Source of the DNA: Cyanobacteria bacterium UBA947
GTDB lineage: Bacteria > Cyanobacteriota > Vampirovibrionia > Gastranaerophilales > Gastranaerophilaceae
DNA length: 20,196 bases
Direction: 5' to 3'
NCBI GenBank assembly: GCA_002293275.1
Contig: DBCX01000029.1
Span: forward strand, 1 to 20,196
Both the position numbers and the translations under genes were made by a program. The notes under the pieces are model-generated. The model made no database searches. It saw only the letters and a program-made list of their open reading frames with translations, and had not been told where the DNA came from. This document shows, piece by piece, positions 7,843-14,221 of this stretch (positions within the stretch are counted from its first letter, which is position 1; each line of letters begins with the position of its first letter).

Positions 7843-8613
7843 ATGGAAAACTTGAAAAAATTGGCAAAACAAACACGCCGTAATATTATAAAAATGGTTT
7901 ACGGCGCGCAATCGGGGCATATCGGCGGCGCGATGTCAGCTGCTGATATTTTGACCGTTTTGTACCACAAGGTGATGACAAAAGACGACCGGTTCGTGCT
8001 TTCAAAAGGACACGCCAGCGCGGCGTTGTACTCGGTGCTCTCGCAGCGCGGATATTTTCCGGAATCCGAGTTGATGACGTTTCGCAAACTCGGCTCAAGA
8101 CTGCAAGGCCACCCGGCGCTTATTTGTCCGGGAGTTCACGTTGCAACCGGCTCGCTCGGGCAAGGCTTGTCTATCGCCTGCGGTATCGCGATGGCACTGA
8201 AACTTGATAAAAAACAATCAAAAGTTTTTGTGCTTTTGGGCGACGGCGAGCTGCAGGAAGGCAGTGTTTGGGAAGGCTTTATGCACGGCAGCCACAGGGG
8301 GCTGGACAACATAATTGCAATCGTTGACCGCAACAATCTGCAAATTGACGGCTGTACGGAAAACGTTAAAGCAATCGGCGCGCTCACTGACAAAATTAAG
8401 GCGTTCGGCTGGGATGTGCAGGAAATTGACGGGCATGACCTGGATTCAATCTATAGCGCGCTTGAAACCGCTAAAAAATCCAAAGGTCCCGCAGCGATTA
8501 TCGCGAACACAATCAAAGGCAAAGGTGTGAGCTTTATGGAAAACAACGCCGGATGGCACGGTACGGCGCCAAAAACCGAGGAGTGCGAATGCGCGTTAAA
8601 AGAGCTGGATTAG
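7843..8613 (+). CDS. transketolase, N-terminal (thiamine diphosphate-binding) subunit
   Basis: Transketolase moves two-carbon units between sugar phosphates in the pentose phosphate pathway. This 256-residue protein is only the N-terminal half, as in bacteria and archaea with split enzymes. It has S-G-H-I-G-G (24-29), S-K-G-H-A-S (54-59), T-G-S-L-G-Q-G (102-108) and the ThDP/Mg motif G-D-G-E-L-Q-E-G at 133-140 with Asn164/165 to complete it. The ATG at 7843 is preferred to in-frame starts upstream because it aligns with the family N-terminus and is preceded by the purine-rich run AGAGAGG that ends the upstream gene. The C-terminal half, normally next in the operon, does not follow; a pilin-like gene overlaps the last 25 bases instead. 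Without its partner the subunit should be inactive, so the other half is presumably elsewhere. Confidence 0.92.
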   Translation: MENLKKLAKQTRRNIIKMVYGAQSGHIGGAMSAADILTVLYHKVMTKDDRFVLSKGHASAALYSVLSQRGYFPESELMTFRKLGSRLQGHPALICPGVHVATGSLGQGLSIACGIAMALKLDKKQSKVFVLLGDGELQEGSVWEGFMHGSHRGLDNIIAIVDRNNLQIDGCTENVKAIGALTDKIKAFGWDVQEIDGHDLDSIYSALETAKKSKGPAAIIANTIKGKGVSFMENNAGWHGTAPKTEECECALKELD

Positions 8614-9317
8614 GGTTTACGCTTGTTGAAGTCGTCGTCGCGCTCGTTGTCGCTTCGCTTATCGCAGGCGCAACGGTCGCCATTACCAAAAACAAGATGG
8701 AAAACGCGGTTGCATATTACTATTACGCCGTATATACCACGCTGCAAGCGGCAGTAGATGAGCTTATGCGTGACAACACAAAGCTTTCGGACGATATTTG
8801 TCCGCAGCTTGCCGACAAATTGAACACTATTAAAACCGGCTGTGGCAGTACCCACGCGGGTTCTGTTTTTACGGAAGATAACGCGCAGATAATTTTGCGC
8901 TCCGGCGCGAGGTTGTATATGGAGCATATTAGCCCGGTTGTGGAATCGGAATACACACCATATTGGAGTATGTTGGTTGATATCAACGGTGACAGGGGCA
9001 AAGGCGAACTGGGTAAGGATGTGTTCCCATTCGATGTGTTAGTGACAGGTACGGTTGTTCCACAAAAAGTTTTAGGTCAAACTGCCGGCGGTACCAACCC
9101 GAAACATCTGGCCGTGGATGTTAAATACGACGTATTTGAAAACGGTGTGCGTACAGGCACAGCTTGGCTTTTAAGAAACGTCAGTTTTCAAGAAGCAGTC
9201 TGCAAAAGCGGAAATTACACTGGCCAGTATTGCGACACCATTACAAAAGACGCCATCTGCACACACGAAGCCGACTGCCGCATCGTACCTGTCAAACCGT
9301 CACCAATAGGGCACTAA
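8589..9317 (+). CDS. type IV pilin-like / pseudopilin protein
   Basis: The 242-residue product begins with a short basic leader M-R-V-K-R-A-G-L-G, then F-T-L-V-E-V-V-V-A-L and a hydrophobic helix to about residue 32. This is a class III prepilin signal with cleavage predicted after Gly9, Phe at +1 and the essential Glu at +5 (Glu14). The rest is a soluble globular domain with several cysteines, four of them close together near the C-terminus, plausibly forming disulfides. The ATG at 8589 is chosen over one 36 bases upstream because only it gives a normal short leader, and GAGGAG sits 6 bases before it. It overlaps the end of the transketolase gene by 25 bases. It may be a minor pilin of a type IV pilus or a type II secretion-like system; no assembly genes are in the window. 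Confidence 0.83.
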   Translation: MRVKRAGLGFTLVEVVVALVVASLIAGATVAITKNKMENAVAYYYYAVYTTLQAAVDELMRDNTKLSDDICPQLADKLNTIKTGCGSTHAGSVFTEDNAQIILRSGARLYMEHISPVVESEYTPYWSMLVDINGDRGKGELGKDVFPFDVLVTGTVVPQKVLGQTAGGTNPKHLAVDVKYDVFENGVRTGTAWLLRNVSFQEAVCKSGNYTGQYCDTITKDAICTHEADCRIVPVKPSPIGH

Positions 9318-9362
9318 AAGCAAGCGCTGCCGGCCCCGCAGTCTACATATCACGGAGGAAAA

Positions 9363-9806
9363 ATGATATTTGACGATATTTCAAACTTAAAAAAATACAA
9401 CGTAGTATCCGACGAGGTTCTGGAATTTTTGTACGGGACAAACGTTGAAACGCAGCAGGGCAAATACGAGTTTGCGGGCGGGGTGAGCGCCGCCGTGAGC
9501 GTTTATTACACAAAAGAAAGCGGTGATCTTGAAGCCCACCGCGAATACATTGACCTGCACCTGATGCTCAAAGACTGCGAGCGGATTGACTTTTGCGATA
9601 TAGACGACCTTGAGGTCAAGGTGCCTTATGATGAGGCGCGTGATATGGAGTTTTTCCACGACCCGGAAACCTGCCTGAATAATATCCATCTTGAAGTGGA
9701 TAAGTTCGTCGTGTTTTATCCGTACGAGGCGCACAAACCGCAGCTGAACTACGCCGGATGCGGGTCAAAAGAGGTTCGCAAAGTCGTTGTAAAAATTCCG
9801 GTGTAA
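9363..9806 (+). CDS. YhcH/YjgK/YiaL (DUF386) family protein
   Basis: This small cupin-like family is linked with sugar and sialic acid metabolism in enterobacteria; a sugar anomerase role has been proposed for some members. The 147-residue length is typical. The conserved segments are E-A-H-R-E-Y-I-D-L-H (57-66) and F-Y-P-Y-E-A-H-K-P-Q (118-127), whose His and acidic residues line the metal site. A strong Shine-Dalgarno site, GGAGG, lies 5 bases before the ATG. It follows the pilin-like gene by 45 bases and ends 19 bases before the promoter of the probable small RNA. No sialic acid genes are nearby, so the substrate is open. Confidence 0.88.
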   Translation: MIFDDISNLKKYNVVSDEVLEFLYGTNVETQQGKYEFAGGVSAAVSVYYTKESGDLEAHREYIDLHLMLKDCERIDFCDIDDLEVKVPYDEARDMEFFHDPETCLNNIHLEVDKFVVFYPYEAHKPQLNYAGCGSKEVRKVVVKIPV

Positions 9807-9825
9807 CAAATTCTTAATACTACCC

Positions 9826-9854
9826 TTGTAATATCGGCATTATTGGTGTACAAT
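9826..9854 (+). promoter_or_regulatory. promoter of the probable small RNA
   Basis: TTGTAA (9826-9831), a 17-base spacer and TACAAT (9849-9854) form a good sigma-70-type promoter that faces no protein gene. The predicted transcription start is about 9861. The -35 hexamer is identical to that of the VKOR-DsbA promoter. Confidence 0.6.
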
Positions 9855-9860
9855 ACACTC

Positions 9861-9966
9861 ACTAGGAAAAAAGGAAAGGTCAAACATTAAAAATTTCCTG
9901 AAGTTCAGGGGGTTTGACAAAAATCCGTTTAAAAGTCCGCGCAGCAATGAGCGGGCTTTTGTTATT
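9861..9966 (+). ncRNA. candidate structured small RNA, unassigned family
   Basis: Between the yhcH-like gene and the convergent priA gene, a promoter and a terminator enclose about 100 bases with no credible ORF. The RNA can fold into an outer stem GTCAAAC (9879-9885) with GTTTGAC (9912-9918), enclosing a hairpin CCTG-AAGTT-CAGG (9897-9909), followed by the terminator hairpin. Upstream GGAAA (9873-9877) could instead pair with TTTCC (9894-9898), giving a competing fold. It does not look like SRP RNA, tmRNA, RNase P RNA or a riboswitch I recognise, and there is no downstream gene on this strand to control. A trans-acting regulatory RNA is one possibility; a promoter-terminator decoy or the remains of a lost gene are others. 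Confidence 0.5.
9931..9966 (+). terminator. intrinsic terminator, probably bidirectional
   Basis: AAAAGTCCGC (9931-9940) pairs with GCGGGCTTTT (9951-9960) over 10 bp with one G-U pair and a 10-base loop; the stem ends in a T tract. The A-tract on the other side gives a T tract on the minus strand, so it can also end transcription from priA. A second small hairpin, GGGG/CCCC, follows at about 9971-9987. Confidence 0.8.
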
Positions 9967-9995
9967 TGCAGGGGGCGTCAGCACCCCATTTGCCC

Positions 9996-12185
9996 CTATA
10001 GAATATCAAGCGGGTCAACATCAATTGTGAGTTTTATGTCGCGAGGCATGCTCACTTTTGACAAAAAACTCGTGATGAAATTGTGACCTTTTTCGTCCAT
10101 CTTGTTTTTTAGCAGAATCTGGAACCGGTATTGCGAATTTATCCGTTCAATCACGCACGCGCTCGGGCCAAGAATTTCCAGCCGCTCTGATATCCCGTAT
10201 TTTTCAACCATCGTGCCAAGGCGCAGCGCGATTTCCTGTGCGGATTTTTCGGCGCGGAAGTTGTTTTCGCAGCTGACAATAACGCGCACAATTTTGCTGA
10301 ACGGCGGGTAGTCAAACTCCTCGCGTGCGGCGATTTCCGTGTTATAAAAATCGGTGTAATTTTGCGCTTTTGCGCTTGCCAGCGCGTAAAAATCGGGGTT
10401 GTAGGTTTGGAATATAACGCTGCCGTCAAACTTGCCGCGGCCTGACCGGCCCGCAACCTGCGTCAGCAGCTGAAACCCGCGCTCGGATGAGCGAAAATCC
10501 GGCAGGTTAAAACTGTCATCTGCCGATATTACGCCGACAAGCGTGACATTGGGGTTGTCCAGCCCTTTTGCAATCATCTGGGTGCCGACCAAAATATCAA
10601 TCTCTCCCGCGGCAAACTGTTCCAAAAGCCGCACGTGCTCGCCTTTGCGTGTCAAAATATCGCTGTCAATGCGTGCAACCGTGTGCTGCGGGTAAAGCTC
10701 TTTTACCAGCTGTTCAATTTTTTGTGTGCCGGAACCGCTGATTTTAAGCGCGTCTGAGCCGCACTCCGGGCAGGTTTCAGGGAAGGATTCAATGTAGCTG
10801 CAATAGTGGCATTTCAAATGTTGGTCGCTATTGTGCCAGATTAACGGGATGGCGCAGTTCGGGCAGCCGCAGACATTTCCGCACGCCTGACATTGCGTGA
10901 ATGTCGCAAACCCGCGCCGGTTGATAAGCAAAATCACCTGCTGTTTTTGTGTGAGCGTTTCGTTGATGGCTGTTTGCAGCGGTTTTGAAATAATATTTTT
11001 GTAAGCCCCGCGCCCGTGCTCTTGCATATTTATCACCGAAACCCGCGGTAAACTCGCGTTGTTGTAGCGATTTTTCAGCTCAAACAGATTACCTTCGTTT
11101 TCGGCGCGGTAATACACCGAAATATCAGGTGTTGCAGAACCCAAAATCAGCGGGCAGTTGTGGAATTCGGCGAGTTTTTGCGCAACAATTTTCGCGTCGT
11201 AGCGCGGCGCGGGGTGGGTTTGTTTGTAGGCACTCTCGTGTTCTTCATCAATTATAATCAGCCCGATATTATCAAGCGGCGCAAACACGGCCGAGCGCGC
11301 GCCGGCAAGGATTTTAATCTCGTGTTTTCGCAGCTTTTGCCAAACATCGTAGCGCTCGCCGTCCGATATACTGCTGTGCCAGATTGCAACATCGCTCGTC
11401 CCGAACTTTTTTGCCAACCTTTGAGTAAGCTGCGAGGCCAGTGCGATTTCCGGCGCGAGGAACAGGACGGTTTTGCCCGCCTTAATTGTGTCGTTAATTA
11501 GTTTAAAATAAACCTCGGTCTTGCCGGAGGCGGTTATTCCGTGCAAAAGCATAGTGCCGGTTTTGCCGCAGATTGCTTCGTAGGCCTTTTGCTGTTCGGG
11601 TGAAAGTTCGGCCAGCGGCTCGGTTTGGGTGATATTAAGCACATCAAGCGGGTTGCGGTAAATATCTTCGCTCGTGAGTTTGACGCACCCGAGCGATTCA
11701 AGTTTTTTAATCGTTGCGCGCGTGGTTTTGGCTGCTTTTTCAAATTCCGTTAACTGCGTTTTGCCTGTTTTTTCAAGGGCTTCCAGCACTTCGCGCTGGC
11801 GTTTGGTTGCACCGTCAAAAGTTACAAACTCAATTACCTGTTCGGTTTTGGCGGCTTTTTCAATTAATTTCAACGGTATTGCCGCGTTCAAAACGGTCAC
11901 CAAATCGCAGCAGTAGTAATTTGCGACCCACTCAAGCAGCTTCAAATATTCCAGCGAAAAAAGCGGCGTTTCGTCCAAAATCCGGTTGATTTTTTTCACC
12001 TTAAAATCGCCCGGCAGATAGTCTGAGAACCCGACGCAAAACGCGTTCACCAACCCTTGATGTCCGAACGGCACCAAAATCGGCTGGCCAATCTGCAGCT
12101 TGCCTTGCATCTCGTCCGGCACAAGATAGCTGAACGTTTTGACGCCCAGACCTTTGATGTTTACAAGCGCGAGCGCGTACTTCAC
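9996..12185 (-). CDS. priA: primosomal protein N' (replication restart helicase PriA)
   Basis: PriA recognises stalled forks and reloads the replicative helicase. The 729-residue protein has the N-terminal DNA-binding domain (~1-100), a winged-helix-like region (~120-180), and a helicase core with Walker A G-I-T-A-S-G-K-T (216-223), D-E-E-H (313-316) and G-S-A-T-P (349-353). Eight cysteines at 432, 435, 441, 444, 459, 462, 472 and 475 form the two zinc sites that are the hallmark of PriA. The second RecA domain contains T-Q-M-I-A-K-G-L and the Q-V-A-G-R-S-G-R-G motif. The start is GTG at 12183-12185, which overlaps the stop of the PC4-like gene by 4 bases (GTGA), so translation is probably coupled. 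The call is secure. Confidence 0.96.
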   Translation of the reverse strand: MKYALALVNIKGLGVKTFSYLVPDEMQGKLQIGQPILVPFGHQGLVNAFCVGFSDYLPGDFKVKKINRILDETPLFSLEYLKLLEWVANYYCCDLVTVLNAAIPLKLIEKAAKTEQVIEFVTFDGATKRQREVLEALEKTGKTQLTEFEKAAKTTRATIKKLESLGCVKLTSEDIYRNPLDVLNITQTEPLAELSPEQQKAYEAICGKTGTMLLHGITASGKTEVYFKLINDTIKAGKTVLFLAPEIALASQLTQRLAKKFGTSDVAIWHSSISDGERYDVWQKLRKHEIKILAGARSAVFAPLDNIGLIIIDEEHESAYKQTHPAPRYDAKIVAQKLAEFHNCPLILGSATPDISVYYRAENEGNLFELKNRYNNASLPRVSVINMQEHGRGAYKNIISKPLQTAINETLTQKQQVILLINRRGFATFTQCQACGNVCGCPNCAIPLIWHNSDQHLKCHYCSYIESFPETCPECGSDALKISGSGTQKIEQLVKELYPQHTVARIDSDILTRKGEHVRLLEQFAAGEIDILVGTQMIAKGLDNPNVTLVGVISADDSFNLPDFRSSERGFQLLTQVAGRSGRGKFDGSVIFQTYNPDFYALASAKAQNYTDFYNTEIAAREEFDYPPFSKIVRVIVSCENNFRAEKSAQEIALRLGTMVEKYGISERLEILGPSACVIERINSQYRFQILLKNKMDEKGHNFITSFLSKVSMPRDIKLTIDVDPLDIL

Positions 12186-12412
12186 TCTTCCATGAACTCT
12201 TTTTTTGCTTCCGCGATAGCTTCTTCCAGAATATCAAGCTGCTCGGGTGCGAATGTTACGCCTTTTTTTGTCGGAAGCCACGTTGCACCGTCGTCTGTTG
12301 TGTAGAATATACGCAGGTTAAAATAGCTTTTGCCCTTGTATTCACTGATTGCGATTTGCAGCTGTTCCGTGTCGGTTCTTTGGATTGCCGCGAGTAATTT
12401 TCCCTCTGCCAT
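12182..12412 (-). CDS. PC4/YdbC-like single-stranded nucleic acid-binding protein
   Basis: This 76-residue protein resembles the transcriptional coactivator p15 (PC4) domain and its bacterial YdbC homologues, which bind single-stranded DNA as dimers. The alternating pattern I-A-I-S-E-Y-K-G-K-S-Y-F-N-L-R (about residues 20-34), then P-T-K-K-G-V-T-F and a final helix E-Q-L-D-I-L-E-E-A-I, is the core of the fold. The start has a strong site, AAGGAGG, 7 bases before the ATG. It overlaps priA by 4 bases. A single-strand-binding protein made together with a replication restart helicase suggests a role at repaired or stalled forks, but this is inferred only from position. Confidence 0.8.
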   Translation of the reverse strand: MAEGKLLAAIQRTDTEQLQIAISEYKGKSYFNLRIFYTTDDGATWLPTKKGVTFAPEQLDILEEAIAEAKKEFMEE

Positions 12413-12465
12413 GATTTTTCCTCCTTATTTATGTTATCATTGTATCATAAAAAAGGAGATAGGAC
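12413..12465. promoter_or_regulatory. divergent promoter region, PC4-like/priA and dapB
   Basis: The 53-base gap has a Shine-Dalgarno site at each end. On the plus strand TATCAT (12443-12448) would start transcription near 12455, giving an 11-base leader GGAGATAGGAC before the dapB ATG. On the minus strand TACAAT (12439-12444) would give a leader of about 20 bases. No clear -35 is visible for either, so the exact hexamers are uncertain. Confidence 0.4.
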
Positions 12466-13215
12466 ATGATTAAAGTTGCAGTGTGCGGCGCGTTAGGAAA
12501 AATGGGCAAAGAGGTTGTTGAGGCGGTTTTGGCGGACAACCAGACAGAGTTGGCGGCAAAAATTGACTTGAACGGCGGCGATTTTACATCCATTGAAGCG
12601 GCTGCGGCGGCGAAAAAAATTGACGTTTTGGTTGATTTTACACAGCCTTCATCAATCCTTGAAAACGCAAAATACTGTTTGAATAACGGGATAAAAATTG
12701 TCATCGGCACAACGGGACTTTCTGATGCGCAGGTGCAAGAGTTGGAAAAACTTTCCGCCGACAAGAATGTGGGCTGTTTTATCGCGCCGAATTTCACGAC
12801 AGGTGCGGTTTTAATGATGATGTTTGCAAAGCAGGCGGCAAAATATTTTGATAACGCGGAGATTATTGAGCTTCACCACAACCAGAAAAAAGATGCACCG
12901 TCAGGTACCGCGATTAAGACTGCGCAGATGATGGCGGAGGCAAATAAAAATCTGGCGGCCGGAAACTGCGAAGAAGTTGAAACAATCGCCGGCGCACGCG
13001 GCGGCAAAAGCTATTCGGATATCAGAATCCATTCTGTGCGCATGCCGGGCTACATCGCATCCCAAGAGCTGCTGTTTGGCGCATCGGGCCAAATCATGTC
13101 AATCCGGCACGATTCAATGGACAGAAAATGCTATATGCCCGGCGTCTTGATGGCGGTAAAACACGTGTTTGAAAAAAACGATTTTGTTTACGGTTTGGAA
13201 AAAATTATGACGTAA
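12466..13215 (+). CDS. dapB: 4-hydroxy-tetrahydrodipicolinate reductase (DapB)
   Basis: DapB carries out the NAD(P)H-dependent reduction step in the lysine and meso-diaminopimelate pathway, needed for peptidoglycan. The 249 residues include the nucleotide-binding G-A-L-G-K-M-G (8-14), D-F-T-Q-P (57-61), G-T-T-G (81-84), the catalytic E-L-H-H-N-Q-K-K-D-A-P-S-G-T (135-148, with His137/His138 and Lys142), and a C-terminal G-V-L-M-A segment. GGAG lies 7 bases before the ATG. No other dap gene is adjacent. The metallopeptidase gene follows closely and may be cotranscribed. Confidence 0.96.
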   Translation: MIKVAVCGALGKMGKEVVEAVLADNQTELAAKIDLNGGDFTSIEAAAAAKKIDVLVDFTQPSSILENAKYCLNNGIKIVIGTTGLSDAQVQELEKLSADKNVGCFIAPNFTTGAVLMMMFAKQAAKYFDNAEIIELHHNQKKDAPSGTAIKTAQMMAEANKNLAAGNCEEVETIAGARGGKSYSDIRIHSVRMPGYIASQELLFGASGQIMSIRHDSMDRKCYMPGVLMAVKHVFEKNDFVYGLEKIMT

Positions 13216-13239
13216 CAAAAATTCATAAATCATAAAGTT

Positions 13240-13803
13240 TTGGCCCAAAATGCCGTATTACATCTTAGTATGGTAGAAAGTATTCCAAACAAACCTTTGA
13301 TAACAGGACATCTGCAGACTGTTTTCAGTGCGGCCGGAACTACTATCGGCAATATTGAGTTGTTTGATAAACAACCGGAAGCGGATAAGGGTCTTGCGGT
13401 TGAGCGCACGGCACCCGAGCCAAAGCCGGCAAATTCGCAGGTTAAAAACGATTATTACACCGGCGCGCAGTATAATATAAAAACCACAGGCGATATTATA
13501 AAAGGGACAAATCTCGATACAGGCCGCGAATTCGAGCTTGATTTGAAATGTTTAGTTCCTCATATAATAAAGCCCCCGTTTGCTAATAAAAGAGACGAAC
13601 TGGCAGCTATTGTAAAAGAACTTCCCGGCGAAGTGCTGCAAGATTTATCCGTTGAGGCAACTTATATATCGCACATTAATCTGGCCAATGAAGGAAGAAG
13701 TATAGCGGGCGTTTACGACCCGTTTCCGGACGCGTTTAGCACCAATTCAACCTCCGAAACTCTTGTTCATGAACTTGGACACGCGCTCGAACAAAGTCGA
13801 TGA
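13240..13803 (+). CDS. HELGH metallopeptidase, 5' part of a frameshifted gene
   Basis: The frame runs from a possible TTG at 13240, or more likely ATG at 13270, to a TGA just after the zinc motif V-H-E-L-G-H-A-L-E-Q (HELGH at residues 177-181 from the TTG). The N-terminal ~90 residues are low in recognisable features. Residues ~110-175 precede the catalytic helix and include A-G-V-Y-D-P. The remainder of the catalytic domain continues in the +1 frame from about 13797, which points to a single frameshift within 13790-13803. The zinc helix and its surroundings resemble the anthrax-lethal-factor/Pro-Pro endopeptidase type of gluzincin, but this is a loose match. No signal peptide is seen. No clear ribosome binding site precedes either start. 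It may be cotranscribed with dapB. Confidence 0.6.
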   Translation: MAQNAVLHLSMVESIPNKPLITGHLQTVFSAAGTTIGNIELFDKQPEADKGLAVERTAPEPKPANSQVKNDYYTGAQYNIKTTGDIIKGTNLDTGREFELDLKCLVPHIIKPPFANKRDELAAIVKELPGEVLQDLSVEATYISHINLANEGRSIAGVYDPFPDAFSTNSTSETLVHELGHALEQSR

Positions 13804-14221
13804 TGGCAAAAGAAGGTTCGTCAGCTCTAATAATCAAGAATTTTTGGAAACATTCAGAAAAGAACTTGAACTTGCCAAACCCGCTATAAAAAAAGATATT
13901 AAAAATGGTGGTCGTTTAGATATATATTGTTTAAAAACCGAGAATGAAATGTTTGCGGACTGTTATACGCTCTTAATGCTCGGTAAATGCCCATCAAAAG
14001 ATACTATTTTGGAATATTTTCCCGAAACGCTGGAGCAGGCCAAAAAACAAATCGAATACGTGAGAAGTGCAGACGACAATTTACGACATCAGGTTGCACC
14101 GCCCAAAGTTATGCCTGCCGGGGATATGTATAAAATCCAGGGGATAGATGAAATAATGGATGAAATAGCAATCAAACCCGAAATTAAATTCAATAAAACT
14201 ATTGAGTCCGAATTTATGTAG
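13763..14221 (+). pseudogene. 3' part of the frameshifted HELGH metallopeptidase
   Basis: This frame is +1 to the fragment upstream. Its first ~10 codons only read the HELGH region out of frame, so the real coding part begins at about 13797 with V-D-D-G-K-R-R-F. It contains N-E-M-F-A-D-C-Y-T-L-L, which would supply the third zinc ligand (the Glu of E-M-F-A-D) to the upstream HELGH pair, so both parts are needed for one active site. The joined protein would be about 325 residues. Skipping one base in CAAAGTC (for example an extra A) restores a smooth reading H-A-L-E-Q-V-D-D-G-K. Possible explanations are a recent inactivating mutation, a sequencing or assembly error, or a +1 recoding event at CGA-TGA. 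Codon use and length of the downstream part look like real coding sequence. Confidence 0.6.

Noticed and set aside
8553..8588. In-frame ATG 36 bases upstream as the start of the pilin-like gene
   Set aside because: It would give a 21-residue charged leader, whereas the ATG at 8589 gives a normal 9-residue prepilin leader and has a Shine-Dalgarno site.
9948..10031. Short plus-strand ORF (27 codons) starting in the terminator loop
   Set aside because: It starts inside the terminator hairpin, runs antisense into priA and has no ribosome binding site.
13238..13250. Small palindrome TTTTGG-C-CCAAAA before the metallopeptidase gene
   Set aside because: Six-base arms in an AT-rich gap are expected by chance and it fits no promoter or terminator.
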